Below are positions 45,031-56,992 of a stretch of 64,000 nt of DNA, piece by piece. The DNA lies in NCBI GenBank assembly GCA_949987705.1, contig OX465283.1, forward strand, positions 164,749,850 through 164,813,849, written 5' to 3'. The position numbers were made by a program, and so were the translations under genes. This DNA is from Thereva unica (taxonomy: Eukaryota; Arthropoda; Insecta; Diptera; Therevidae). Within the stretch, counting starts at the first letter, position 1. Each line of letters starts with the position of its first letter. The notes under the pieces were generated by a model. That model saw only the letters and a list, made by a program, of their open reading frames with translations, made no database searches and was not told the origin of the DNA.

Positions 45031-45220
45031 TATTAAGGCCGGAACTTTTCGCTAGCGCCCCACACTTTCTTACCTTTCGAAATTTAGGTTATTTCCTACT
45101 GGCTGAAGGGACAAAAACTTTACATTCAAAATTATTTTTTACTATTTTTTAGTTTTTTTTAAACTATATTTTTTATTTTCTACTTTTTAGTCTATTATAT
45201 CTCTTCCCCATTGTGTCATT
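45031..45220 (+). repeat. Dispersed repeat, copy 2
   Basis: It aligns in order with 4804-5000 (ggaacttttcgctagcgccc, ctttcgaaatttaggt, aactttacattcaaaattat, T-rich run, agtctattatat). The associated 'gccattttg' tandem array is not present here. Confidence 0.7.
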
Positions 45221-45589
45221 TGTCTTTCTATTCTACATCCGTCTTTTCTTGGCATAACACTGAAATCAGTTAATTTGCCAGAATTGCGCGGAACATCGGA
45301 AAAAACAAAGTGAAAACTTGTTTTCGTTTTCACTTAAACCTCCGCAAAATCGCAATTCGCATGTCGGAAGTTAATAAGGCAAACAGCAGCTAGGAGCTAC
45401 GTACCGGCGTTAAATCAGCTCCGCTCCAATCCATCAAAAATCCACTGACATCGAGAGGATATTAGCCCGATGTGTATGCAAATCCGGGATTTATTTCTAT
45501 CACGTTCCTCATTTACTTGCGTATGCAGGAACAGCGAACCCATTAACAGGAAACAATGAATAGCTTCACTATCCTTTTACGAAAGCTTT

Positions 45590-46220
45590 ATGGATCCTGC
45601 CGAGAAGAAGAACAAGATGTCGGCGGGGCACAAGGTACGAGTACCACCATTTACCTTGCAGCTGAGACAAATGACGCTATTTGCCGATTCAAGTGGCGAA
45701 GCGCTGAAGAATTGATCCCTTAGTCCTTCGTAAGAGTATGCTATCAAGGGCAATGGTATCGGTGGATTGGTGGCATTGTACCAGGCTGGCTGTGGCAGTC
45801 GAGGAGGCACGGCGAAGTTATCGAACAAATTGCAGAAATCACTTCTAGCATGAACTCAGCCCACTGCGACAGATTCCGACTTTTCCAAGCGACTACGGTC
45901 AAGCGAAACTGCCGCGATATCGAATTGCAAGTTTCCATTTGCGGTTACCGAGGCGCGATTCTTTATGCAAATCTTGGGTATCACCCGACATCCACAGATT
46001 AAAGGTGTCGCGGTTTCCCTTGGCTGAGAAAAGAAACATTGCCGTAAAACGAAACTTTGTTGCCGAGGCAATCTCTTTCCAGCTTCTGCCAATAGTCATG
46101 AATAATCGCTGTGGAATTTGTGGAAAGGCGTCCGTCCGCAAGGGCGCACCACTTGTGTAGCTGCTGCTGGATTCCAATTCCACACCTGCTCTTTTCACCT
46201 GCGTACACTCGGACGTACAT
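45590..46220 (-). pseudogene. Unidentified protein-coding remnant
   Basis: Three consecutive minus-strand frames together read like a decayed protein. Examples are SATKFRFTAMFLFSAKGNRD, FNLWMSGDTQDLHKES and, after shifts, MFDNFAVPPRLPQPAWYNAT, IAYSYEGLRDQFFSASPLE. The stretch is more GC-rich than its surroundings and avoids low-complexity text. I do not recognise the family. It could be a host-gene exon or retrocopy, or TE protein. Confidence 0.3.
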
Positions 46221-47159
46221 AAAGACCGAAAATCACCGACCGTAAAATTAGGTGACGATTCTACGTCCTATTAGCGTCACTACGACGACTAACCGATGTT
46301 GACCACCCTTCGGTGATAATTTCGCTAAAAACCTCTGCCCTTTATGCGAGCTTTTGTGTGTGGGTGTCCAAGTGATGCGCAAAATTGCTCAGAAGGAAGC
46401 CGGGCCACCCAGTGCGGGGGTGGGAGCAGCTCGCTTGATGAAAGGAAATAAATATTGGCGTGTCCCGTTTGTCACAATGAACTTCTCATTTTTGTGGGTG
46501 TCGTTAAGATATTAGCGCCGCGTTAGTGGGCGAGGAAGCAACAATGGATTTTACGAAAGAAAAACACCTTAAAAGTTGGGACGTTGTCTCCGGGTATTTT
46601 GGTGTAGTTTTTGCATTGGGAGCAAATATTTTTGATAGAAAAATGAAAGAAGAGAGTCCAAAGTTCAGATCATGCCCAAAGTTCGATTTGGATCATGCCT
46701 TTCACATTTTTTTTTATATTTTAAAACTACTTAAAGTTAAAATGTTTTTTTAAGTATTATTTGTTGATATTAAAAAAGTCTGCTTCTCCCTGCACTCTAC
46801 TTCGTTCTCTGCTAATACTTCCATGCAACTTCAATTTTACGTAAGTTTATTCTGGCTGGAGATGGTTTAATGGGGAATATGTCAGCTATAGATCGTATAA
46901 AGAAACTTCATAAGTTCGGAAACTCCTGCAATTTCATAACTAGGAAAGTTTAATTATTATCTGATGATAGATTCAGATATAGAGTGAGTTTGAAAACGTC
47001 GAACTGCGGTTCTTCTGCAAATCAACGTCGATGAGTTGCAGAAAGTTCTGCATCTCAGAAGGTTTAGAGCTCGAAAATTCAGTATAAATGTAACCTTGCA
47101 GCAAAGTTGTGCCGATAATGCAGTGCACAAAGTCACTGTTTTTGTTGATTGTCAAAACG
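46221..47159. other. No recognised gene
   Basis: AT-rich, nothing supported. The last 150 bases may be the decayed upstream part of the RTE copy that follows. Confidence 0.4.
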
Positions 47160-48226
47160 GATCATCAGACGTGGACTTTTCAGAATAGGTTTTATTTTAT
47201 TAAATAAGGGAAGCATAGTGGTAGTAGAAAAATTTCATGAACTGATCACCAAAATATCGATGAAGGAATACTTACCGAACGACTGGAAGGAAGCCATATT
47301 TTGCCCTATTCATAAGAAAGGGGATAAACTACGCTGTGAGAATTATAGAGGGATCTCATTGCTTTCTATACGATATAAAATATTCACAACCTCCATAAAA
47401 ACCAAGCTGGAACCTATCTCAGAAAGTTTACCAGGCGAATACCAAGCCGGCTTCCGGAGAGGGAGGTACCACCGACTAAATCTTCACACTTTTCACACTA
47501 AAACAACTCCTCCAAAAATGCTGGGAGAAGAATGTTATCGTATACTAGATATTTGTAGACTCCAAGCAGGCATACGAAGATACGAGAAAGAAACTGCTTC
47601 AGATCCTACTCGAATTAGGTGTGCCAGCTAAACTAGTACGTCTGACACAAATAACTCACCTCGACACAAATGCCCGAGTTAGAGTTCATAACACTCTTAA
47701 GGTCCCCATACACGGTCAAATTGGTTGTACGTCCAGAATTTCATCAAACCCATAAGAGCAACGTATTTTGATCGGCCGACCGGCCCACAATCGATAGTTT
47801 TGGTTGTACATCCGCCCTTCGATGTACATCCAATTTGACCGTGTATGGGGGCCTTTACAGATGCCTTCTAAGGTAATCAAGAGCTCAAACAGGGGGATGG
47901 GCTGGCGCCCATGGTACTCAATCTAATCATCAAAAAGACGTCAATTCAGCGAAACTACACGCTAGTAAACAAATCCGCTCAGGTGATCGGGTATGCCGAT
48001 GACATCAACATAGTAGGCAGGTCAGTTAGAGCAGTTAAGGAATGCTATTCAGATGTTAAAGAAGCAGCCAAAGAAGTAGGCTTGAGAATCGATGAGGATA
48101 AAATCAAGGGAATGCTGCAGACACCAGCAAATGGAGCGACGATTGGTAGCAACCTAACTACAGATGAACATAAGTTAGAAGTAGCGGATCATTTCGCATA
48201 CTTACGCTCAACCGTGACGAATTTTT
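47160..48226 (+). pseudogene. RTE-like LINE RT, second copy, carrying a MITE
   Basis: The frame reads VVEKFHELITKISMKEYLPN, DWKEAIFCPIHKKGDK, CENYRGISLLSIRYKIF (RT fingers), ESLPGEYQAGFRRGR, then, shifted, VDFKQAYE-like text, VPAKLV and RVRVHNTL. After the MITE come ELKQGDGLAPMVLNLIIKK (motif B), VIGYADDINIVGRSVRAVKE (motif C), EVGLRIDEDKIKGML and DEHKLEVADHFAYL. It matches the copy at 9.7-10.9 kb block for block but is clearly diverged. It breaks off at 48226. It covers the finger region that the other copy lacks. Confidence 0.85.
47700..47854. mobile_element. 155-bp TTA-flanked MITE, copy 2, inside the RTE RT
   Basis: Same length and sequence order as 2989-3143. It starts AGGTCCCCATACACGGTC and ends GTGTATGGGGGCCT. 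TTA flanks it at 47697-47699 and 47855-47857. Inside the LINE it sits between RVHNTL and the motif B block, so it is younger than the LINE. Confidence 0.88.
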
Positions 48227-48409
48227 TTTGTCCCTGCACCCTCGATAGTCATCAAAAATCACTGTTATCCTCCAAAAATCATTCATTTGGGGGCGCAGAA
48301 GGCCTTGGGATAAAAAAAATTTTCGGACAAATCCTTGATATTTCTCTTTGGAGAATCATAATCCGTAAGAAAAAAATGGGGGTTGCCATTTGGAATTTTA
48401 GATTCACTA

Positions 48410-48930
48410 GAGCGCTGAGAAAGGTGTCGTTTATTACTGTAAGATAGTGTAATGGCAAAAGTGGACATTCTTGTCGTACTCCTGAGCACACCTCAAAGCT
48501 GTCGGTTAATTTTACAATATGGAGAACTTCGTCTTTGGAACTGTTGTGCAGATCTTTTATCAATTGTATTGTTATGTCCGGAAATCCACGTTGACGTAGG
48601 GCTGCCATACGCAGCTCCTATTAACTGAGTCAAACGCTTTCTCATAGTCTGTGAAATCAATATAAAGGGGGAATCGTAATTCAGTAGACTGCTCCACTAT
48701 GATTCTCAAAGTGTTAATATGGACTATGCAAGAGCGTTTGATCTAGAGCATGTCTAGTTGTCGCATTTTAGTAGGTCTTCCTTTTTTGGTATTTGACTAT
48801 GGTACCTTCTGTCCAGGTGTTCCATGCTAGTACCAGGGGTGGCTGTAGAGCATCTGCTATGAGCCTTGAGTCGGCTTTCAACAATTCTGGCCTTATACTA
48901 TTGGTCATTGCTGAATTGTGGTTACTAGTT
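48410..48930 (-). pseudogene. Antisense LINE RT fragment, different family
   Basis: On the minus strand: SIRPELLKADSRLIADAL, TWTEGTIVK, then PLYIDFTDYEKAFDSVNR (motif A across frame changes), MAALRQRGFPDITIQLIKDL, HNSSKDEVLHIVKLTDSFEV and CSGVRQECPLLPL (motif B, Gly to Glu). The wording is typical of RTE-like or related LINEs but not of the family at 9.7 and 47.2 kb. It ends by 48410, where the other copy has already broken off. Confidence 0.7.
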
Positions 48931-49059
48931 CTGTCTTGGATGGGGTACGAATGGTGATTCTTATTAGCTGTACTTTGTTGCTGTCCATATAAAAATGTTG
49001 CTTTAGGTCCCTATAAAAATGAACTATTCCGGGTGGTGAAGAAGTAATCTCTCCATCTT
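48931..49059. other. Spacer, no gene
   Basis: Short unassigned sequence between the antisense LINE and the transposase remnant. Confidence 0.4.
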
Positions 49060-49933
49060 TGAAGTTGCTTCTCGTCGTTGCACAGCAGCCACTCGCCAGC
49101 GTCCGATTCAACGGTGTCCGCGACGCTCCAATGAAGTTGTTGAAGCGGAAATAGAGAGTGTTGCCGATAATCGAAATGAGTAGAATCGCCGCCGATCTCG
49201 AGTTAAACGTGAGTGGAACGATTCTAAAGAGGATTATGAAGCGAGATCTTCATCTTTTTCCAAACAAAGTGCAACTTACTCAATGATTGTTCCCAGCGGA
49301 CAAAACGCGTCGTTTGTAATATGGAAATGCCGTCACAAGAATGATAGATGCCGAGATAGGTTTTTGTGTCAAAATTTTGATGACGAGAGCGAAGCTCATT
49401 TTACACTCCCTGGCGGAGTCAATAAACAAAACTATCATTAGAGAACCTACAGATCATTCACGAAATACCGAAAAAGTCACTGTTTGGGTCGAAGTGTGCT
49501 CAAAAACTATCATCGGACCATTTTTCTTAAAAGTTCAAGAAACCCTTGACGGTGCACGGCGCTGGTGCACTTCTTGTGTCCGAAGACGCGTGAAAAAGGT
49601 ATGACGAACCTTTTTCAAAAAGACTTGCCACACTGCAGCCACTACGATGAAGCTCTTGCAAAAGTAAAGTTTATTCCAGTAAGCCGAACGAAGACCATTG
49701 ACGAACTCAAAGAAAACATACGAGCCGAAGTAGATGTCATAACGCCCAAAAACACCCGCTTTTTGTGCATCTAATGGAGCAATGGAGGTCATTTAATCGA
49801 CATTGTATTCAAAACCTGATTTGAAATAAATGGTACAGAATATCCTAAATAAATCTTGCTCATTTGTCAAAATTGGCTTAAAAATGTCAGAGTTATTCAA
49901 TGTTGAAATACCGAAGGTCTAGTTGGCGCACCA
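49060..49933 (+). pseudogene. IS630/Tc1-like transposase remnant with 3' terminus
   Basis: Pieces in order: VVEAEIESVADNRNE, RIMKRDLHLFPNKVQLTQ, SEAHFTLPGGVNKQNYH (the first catalytic region, SDEAHF altered), EKVTVWVEVCSKTIIGPFF, then CHTAATTMKLL (around the second catalytic Asp) and TIDELKENIRAEVDVITPK. This is the DDE transposase order of an insect IS630/Tc1-mariner member. Frameshifts, stops and loss of catalytic residues inactivate it. The inverted-repeat end lies at about 49894-49933, matching 2072. The left inverted repeat is not found next to it. Confidence 0.8.
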
Positions 49934-49935
49934 AG

Positions 49936-50340
49936 TATGCAAATTTACATATTTTATTGGGGTTTTTTATGTAACAGGGGGGTCGCGGTATCATATAGTT
50001 TGGAAACCACTGGTTTAAGCCGTAAGTGCATTGTTCTGTAAAAATGTCCACAATGCTGTCGAGTTGTATCCGGTTTTTGGGAGCACAAGGTGGCTTAGGG
50101 GCAAGTAAGCCTATCATAGTAGCGATAAGCCTATCATAGTAACCCCAGTTTGTCCACCTGAAATTTTTTATTTTAGAAGGGCTGGTTGAGCTAGAGTCTT
50201 GTAGTTGGAACTTGATAAACTTGTGGTCTGAGAAAGAGTGTCCTCTCAAGACCTTCCAAGCCGATATTTGATCGAAGTTGCAGTGGGAAATGATGTAACT
50301 AACCCGACTTTGTTTTATAGATTTTTCGTTCACTGAATTT
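49936..50340 (-). pseudogene. LINE endonuclease C-terminal fragment
   Basis: A 146-codon minus-strand frame reads SRVSYIISHCNFDQISAWKV, GHSFSDHKFIKFQLQDS and KIKNFRWTNWGYYDRLI. SDH with a preceding serine is the catalytic His block of apurinic-like LINE endonucleases, followed by the (N)xxxTNWxxY linker of R1/Jockey types. The RT is missing. It directly touches the terminus of the DNA transposon at 49933. Confidence 0.65.
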
Positions 50341-53300
50341 TCAATACCTTACCACTTGTTACAATTGTCGCATATACAATTGTCAAAGTATATTGACGTA
50401 TTTTGACGTGTGCCACTGCCTAAAGGCGTTTGTCATAAATAACGAATTTTCGTCATATTTTGATAAAACCATAAAGGAGTCAGATGACAAATTTACGTGA
50501 TCGTAAAAAGGTCTATGATTTGAAAATGTTGATTTATACTTGAACCAGTTTTTCTATCATAATCCCATCGTAACTCATCACATGATGTTTAAATATAATT
50601 CTTCACTCTTTTTGCTCAGCTTATGCATGTAAAAAAAAACTTTTGGTTTGTAGATTTAAATTTTATAAACATTTTAATATTATTTATTAATTCTTTTAGT
50701 TTTTTTTATTTATTTCTTAAAACCTTTGTAATTCTTTTTTTATTAACTTGAGCTAAGCTGATTTACTTTGGCAAATTGTCATAGAAAAATCGCTATAATT
50801 TATTAATCGTCTATAGTTTTTGCATCTTATCTAAAATAGTTATTAATTATGTAAAATTAAACCTGTTCGTTGCCATATTTTTTGTACGCATGCTTTATAG
50901 ATTTTTTATGAATATGCTGTAAACTTGTTTAGTGTTTATCAACGCATTTCTTTCCTTCATTAATTTGTTTTTTGTATTTAATTTTGTATTCTTCTTGGAA
51001 ATAAAATTTTACTTTTTTTCTATTTTTAGCAATATTTTTGTGGGAAACAGAATAAACTGAAGAACATAACAAAATTAAACAGAGTTTGGCCTAGAACAAC
51101 GAAAGTTAACAATTATTTAGTTCCATAGTAACTCTAGAGTAACTCAACTTGGATTTTTTAACTCGATACGGCCCTAGTATGAGCATATTACTACTTTTTG
51201 CAAGAAGAGGCCAATAAAAGAAAGTTCTATAAATAAAAACTGATGTTCTGCCACCGAATCTAGTCAGACATGACACGTTCCTTAACTGACGACAGCGCGG
51301 TTCTTGGTAAGTTCCATTGGCATCCATAAAACACTAATATACTCGTAAGGCGTGTGTGTGTGAGAGAATCTCGTTTAAATAATATTTATAAATTTACAAG
51401 TTTTGGCGACTGCCGCCAAAAACAACATAAAAAATAGTTTAAAGTGTGAATGACACAAAAAATTTGTTTACGTTTTTAGTAACAACGAATTTGAAACAGT
51501 ATGACAAAACGAAACGGGCGACAACGGAAGCGCCTGCCTTCAATATGGTCAGCATCCACATTTTGAAAAGCTTCGAACTGGTTTAAATTTCATGCAAAAA
51601 CAATGAAAAAAAAACTTGAAACGCGATACACTGCAAGCCCCCCTTGGAGCTCCAAAACTTGGTTGACGGTGTCACGTAATCCGCCTTCCGGTCATTGTAT
51701 ACCGCTGAAGCCCAATTAATAGCTTGAAAAGTCAATTTCTGCTCTAAGCTTCTCTAAATTCGAAATCCGACTTTCAAGTTCTCACCTGTCGATATCCGAC
51801 CGTGTGTGTAGCCTAGAGCTGCTTCAAGTGCAGATGGAGCAGAATTCTATGGATTCAGGCACTTGCAGCACGTGTTTCAGAAGCATCTCTCGCTCTCTTT
51901 GGGGAAATTAATTGTGCCGAAAACCGAAGATCTATGCTGCTCAACACCAGTTGATGTACTACTGTAGGCCTGTGACTGGGGTATTATATCAAGGTCCACA
52001 GAATGGGGAATCGGTCGGTGTGTGCATTATTACGAGACCAGACCGGGTGTCTAGGTGGCATCTACGCATGACCCACTCACCATTCAAGGTAGAAGAAATG
52101 TCGGCTCTGTTTGTTGGAAAGCTCATGGGGAAATTTGCAACTCTGAGCGCCGCGCCGCTGCAGCCGGAATGGGGCAACGGCGGGGCTCGCGACACCCACA
52201 TTAGAATAAGATTCCAGCTTTTCTGGAGACCTGGAGGAGAGTGACTAAAACGCGCTTTCCCGAGTTTCCTACACACTACTCGGTCGTAAAGTTTAATTTC
52301 ATTGAAGAAAAACGTTGAATCTGGTACGTAATACAGTTGGAAGCGGATAGTCGTCCTTAAAGGATGTCTAGCAACCTTTCTTTCGCGACGGTCCTCTTCA
52401 AGAGTGTTTAGTGCTGTCCAGAGTGGTGCACTAAGGTATAGTTCTCCAATAATTGCTAACAGTGTCTGAGTGTTTCTAAGTGGAATGCGTGTCTTCTGTT
52501 TAATATAATTCACCAAAAATAAAATAAAAAATAAAAATAGTTTCTAAATAGCCATAAGTGTGTACCTGGTGTTTCCAGTTGTGATTTCCTAGAATCGTTT
52601 TTTGTTTTCCTAACATAAGGTCTTAAGTGAATCTGTGAATTAAGTAAGAGCATAAGATTAATTTTAGTACGTAGTCCGAGGTTCGAGGATTTAGTAGCTA
52701 AGTACAATCAACCATTGCCATTGGAGTCGTTCCGAGCTGATAAGGAAGGAAGGAAGCATCCTGACCGCAACTTCTTGGGTAACATTAAACTCCTTATAAT
52801 AAACTAAGTTTTATATAAGATTGTGTGTGGTAAGGTGGTGCCAAGGCTGCAAAATCTCTCCTTGTGTGTGCGTTAAGAATGCAGCCCTATGTACATATAT
52901 TCAAAAGGAAGTTTCCACAATCCCACCTATAACAGAACTTTAGAAAGTGTTTCAACCCTGACCTTGGAGTTATGTGAAGCACATTCAGAAGTTCTTATTG
53001 TATCCTGAAAAGCCTTAAAAGCTTTTACTGATTGCCCAACATTGTAGTTGTATGCAGCCAGAATTTAGAAATGCATTCAGGATGCCTGCAGAATGCCCCC
53101 GCCCGGAGGAGTGGTGTTGGGGGAAGTAGAGTAGAATCCTTTTTTTATTTCAATTTTTTTCTTCTTTCTGTTGCTCTGCCTGGATTATAAGCGCACGGGG
53201 GTGTATAGTCAATTTTGTCTGTTGAAAAATGCCTTTGTGACTTAATAACTCTCTCAGAAGGATAACGGACCCTTGACCTTTTATTCTTTTCGCTTTTACT

Positions 53301-54500
53301 GCTGTAAATTAAGGATTTTTTTTTTTTAAATAAATTATTTAATAATATGAACAGGGCAGAGAAAGAGCTCTCTCTTAATTTGAAGAATCTTTCTGCGGAG
53401 GTGATTTCAGAAAAAGAATTTTTTTTCGGGGATTTTTTTTGTTGCTAATTTTCAGGAATTCTTAATTGCAACAAGACTTTCTAAGAAAGTACTAGCTGGG
53501 CATTTGTTGTGGGTGTAGGGTGGGGGCTAAACGATTTGAAATTAACTTTTGGGGCTGGAGTTAATTTAATATTTTAAAAAATGCCAACTGTTTTGCACAG
53601 TAAACAATTTTAATAAGCACATTTATTTGTATTTATGTTGTAACGAAATCCTTTTATCCTTATTTTTGCCTCGAAAATGTTGACAACTGAGACATCAAAC
53701 ATGAAAGATTTCGAGGAGAAAGAAAAAAATATCCTTTTTCCTTAGAAATACAGAAAAACTCTGTCACAAAGGGCGTTAACTTCACAAATATTCTTTTAAT
53801 GATTACTCCGAACTATGATGGTTTATTTCTCTTGTTCTAGGTTAACTAAATTGACATTTCCTACTTTGACGAACTACATTTATTTTTATTCGACCTATGA
53901 TTCTATCTCTATTATAGTAAAAACTTAAAGGATTAAACTAATTCTTTCAAAGCCTAACTTAAAACGAAAGCAGTTATATAAGTGTAAGCCGACTCCTCCT
54001 TGAGTGACCCACCCACATCCATGTATAGCTGGACTGCGGAGACTTATAGAGTTATAAGGAAAATTTTTAATTTTAATGTAAGCCTGCAACGATAATCCTT
54101 TTTTTTTATATCTAAAAGTCAAGCAGTCTGTCGCGTAAGATGTTGGCCATTTGTCTAAGCTGTATTACGCCATTTTCTTTCATTCATTTCTCTCTATAAT
54201 CTTTCGGCTAAATTCTGAGCGACGTTGCACTCTATGATTGAAACGTTGAAAAGTTCAGAGGGATTACATCTTTGAGGTTAGGTTTAGTCTTCCTCATTTA
54301 AAGAATAAAAACTGGGGATTTGGTTTAGGTCTTAGTTTTATCTATGGATTTGGCCTAGCTAATCAACAAGTGTTCTTTATTCTGTCTTTAATAGGACGGT
54401 TACCAAGTAACAAGTTACAACTGCAACCATCGTTATAAAGTAATGTCCAGGAAGAGTTTTGCACGGAAGTCGCGTTCGCAAGCTGCTTTGTGATATTCTC
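50341..54500. other. No recognised gene; unidentified ORF at 52 kb
   Basis: Mostly AT-rich. Near 51912-52516 both strands have open frames (110 codons plus, 175 codons minus) in a more GC-rich patch. The plus frame contains LMYYCRPVTGVLYQGPQN and the minus frame contains TLLAIIGELYLSAPLW. I recognise neither. It might be a decayed TE gene. Nothing supported between 52.7 and 54.5 kb. Confidence 0.4.
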
Positions 54501-54513
54501 AGCCGGGTGAAAT

Positions 54514-55067
54514 CCATTTATCCAATGGCGCTACAGCCCAAATCGAGCCTTGGCCTCCTCTAGGGCATTTCTCCAAATTTGACGGTTCCTTGCAGCAGTC
54601 CTCCAGTTCTGAATATTGAGCATTGTCTCTGGGTCAGCCGTCACAGAATAAAATCGAATGCAGAGCGCCCGTCCTGTTGAGCGTTCTGACGTTCCAAGTT
54701 CCAAAATCAAATTCCATATTTCGTTGCCTGGGACGTTGACGTTGGGTCCGTCCTGTCCGAGGCCTGCCGTGACGGGTGGGTTTTTACGGTGGAAGGTTAT
54801 CAGCCTACCGCCCAACCTCCAACCTGGAGGACCAGTCCGATAATTGCTTCGTTTTGAGATGCGAAACACTCGCCTTTCATCCTCCTCCGTCAGTTACTCT
54901 TAAGTAAAGTCAACATCTTCGTGGAGGTGGAGGTAGAATTCGGTAGCATATCGGAAGGACTTAGGTCGTAAGACCTTAGATCGCAGATGGCGTTTCTCAG
55001 GACTTGTCTCTTTGGTGTACCGGCACCACCAAAGGTCCCTGAGGCCGTTACTACCATTTGACCCCCG
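54514..55067 (-). mobile_element. Non-autonomous, internally deleted RTE element with 13-bp target duplication
   Basis: AGCCGGGTGAAAT stands at 54501-54513 and again at 55068-55080. Between them, on the minus strand, a 5' leader (GGCGAGTGTTTCGCATCTCA, then GGAGGTTGGGCGGTAGGCTG) leads to text resembling the start of an RTE endonuclease (LELGTSERSTGRALC, in a shifted frame FGTWNVRTLN-like). It then jumps directly to the C-terminal tail MLNIQNWRTAARNRQIWRNA and EEAKARFGL, stop, then tgtagcgccattgg. That 3' end is the same as in the 9.7-10.9 kb LINE. The whole RT is gone. Both ends needed for mobilisation by a full RTE are kept. Confidence 0.85.
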
Positions 55068-55308
55068 AGCCGGGTGAAATGTTTCCTGAAAAATTATTTT
55101 CAATATTTATTGTTGGGATTATATAGGGCCTCTCCTCTTCCATTGGCGTTAAAGTTTCGGAGATTGCCCTTTCTTTCGACGGGGGTTGAAGAAACAAACG
55201 AGATTCCTTTCTTTTATCAACTACTGTTTGCTCAGAGATCGTACCTTGTTCTTGTTTCTGTCATTTTATTTCATCGTTTATTTCCAGCCCTATTTTGTTG
55301 CAGCTTGC

Positions 55309-55540
55309 TCAAGTGGTACAAAAGTCTTCTTCATGCTGAGGAGCAATATCGTCGGCAAAAGCTAATATTTTCACTGACCTATCAAAGATACATCCTGATG
55401 TATTAATTGATGCATCTCCTACTGCTTCTTCTGGGGCCACGTTGACTAAAAAGCAGTTTGTTCTCATTGAAAATTTCAGCAGTTCTACTAGGTGTTTAGG
55501 TAATCCGAGCTGCTCCATAGCATCACACTACCGAAAGCAT
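55309..55540 (-). pseudogene. RTE-like RT fragment
   Basis: The minus frame reads MEQLGLPKHLVELLKFSMRT, then after a deletion DASINTSGCIFDRSVKILAF and ADDI. SINTxGxIFxKSVQILAYADDI is the motif C surrounding of an RTE-type RT, and the piece before it is the region between motifs A and B. Motif B is deleted. Only ~70 codons. Confidence 0.65.
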
Positions 55541-55654
55541 ATTTGCAGTTTGTAAGCATACATGTGGATGTTTATGGCAACTTCAACATTTTTTTTGGGG
55601 TTTCTCTGAGTACACATAGTTGATCTCTTGTGGACCTTCCAATCTATTATATAG

Positions 55655-55995
55655 GGAAGTTACATGACAAACTGAACGCAAACCGAACTCAAATCAATCT
55701 TAGTTTGCATTTTCGGTCGAGTGTTATATGACACATTTTGGTTTGGAGAAATTTTTCTTGAAAATGAATTTAATGAATGAATAAATTTATTACGTTTTGC
55801 CATGCTAATTTTTTAATATTTCTTCTTACCACTAAACACTGTTGTAGATAATAACGAAACATGCACATAACCTCAATTTTGGGTTCATTTTTCAGTCGCT
55901 AGTTACTTGAAACTCCGACCGAAAATGTTCATGGCACAAACCGAACCGAAAATTGTATTCAGTTCGTGTTGAGTGCACGTGAAAACACTTTGTAT
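55655..55995. repeat. Possible degraded inverted-repeat element
   Basis: agttacatgacaaactgaac and cattttcggtcgagtgtt on the left have partial complements on the right (gttcgtgttgagtgcacgtg region; aactccgaccgaaaatgttc). The pairing is interrupted and no target duplication is seen. Confidence 0.35.
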
Positions 55996-56559
55996 GTTGT
56001 GTTCAATAGCATTATTCCTCTATAATTGCTGCAAGATAGAGGGCCTCTTTTTGTGCCCCTGCTCTGGGTTCAGTAGCAGTTCCTCGAAATCTCTGCCCAT
56101 CTAGCCAATACTCTTCGTCCTTATTACTTAATATCTCCCCCCACTTTTATTCTTGCACATTGTTCTCTTGGCTTTAATTCTTTTCGTTGTTTATTTATCT
56201 TTGTGTAGAAGTATCTTGCATCATATAAGCTTCCGAACCATTTTTGAATTGGCATCTCGAATGGCTATCTTTATATGTATCATGACGATGACAGTTTCGG
56301 TATACTCTCTCTAAAGGATTCTTCTAAACAGGATCATGACATTTTGCAATTTCGAAGTCTCCGTGGTGAAAGTAACATATTCCGAATTGTAACTTGGTTT
56401 CCGCCCTGAATACGAGAAGTTATCTCTTTTAACATTGCAACACTGACAATTACAATCGGGGTCCGTTTAAAATTAACGAAATTAGTACGTGTGATGTACA
56501 TACGTAAGGTCAATCATTCATTTCCGTATTAGAGCCCTCGCAACACAGGGATTGACTTA

Positions 56560-56992
56560 AGCGTAGGCCACATAGCCCACGTGTTCCGAGCTCTGTTTAT
56601 CCGTTTTCCGTCTCTCCATCTTTCCGTGTTCCGATATTTATCTGTATGTTAGCCACAATTATCCGTTTTCTATCTGTCCGTGTTTTGGTGCTCCGATATT
56701 TATTTTTGTGGAGCTACAAGCGTCCGTTTCCATAACATCCTTGAATATATTGACAAGTGAGCGAATTTGCGAATTCTATTTACTCAATCTACAAAAAAGG
56801 GAGGTAACGTTTCCGTCAATCCGTTCAAAAGTTGAAATTTGTTTATCTTCTTCGTTTACGTATTTTTATCGTTCCGTTCCGTTCTTTTTTAGTTTATCTG
56901 GTCGAGTAGTATTAAGACTTAGTAATCAATTTTAGCAGGAAGCGGAGCACGGAACACGGAGATCGGAAGACGTGTGCTATGTGGCTCCCGCT
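56560..56992. mobile_element. 433-bp TTA-flanked inverted-repeat element
   Basis: The left end AGCGTAGGCCACATAGCCCA and the right end …GCTATGTGGCTCCCGCT are complementary with a few mismatches, and pairing continues inward (cacgtgttccgagctc and gagatcggaagacgtg). TTA lies at 56557-56559 and 56993-56995. Internal runs of ttatccgttttccgtct-type repeats occur. No coding capacity. The target site suggests PIF/Harbinger. Confidence 0.85.
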
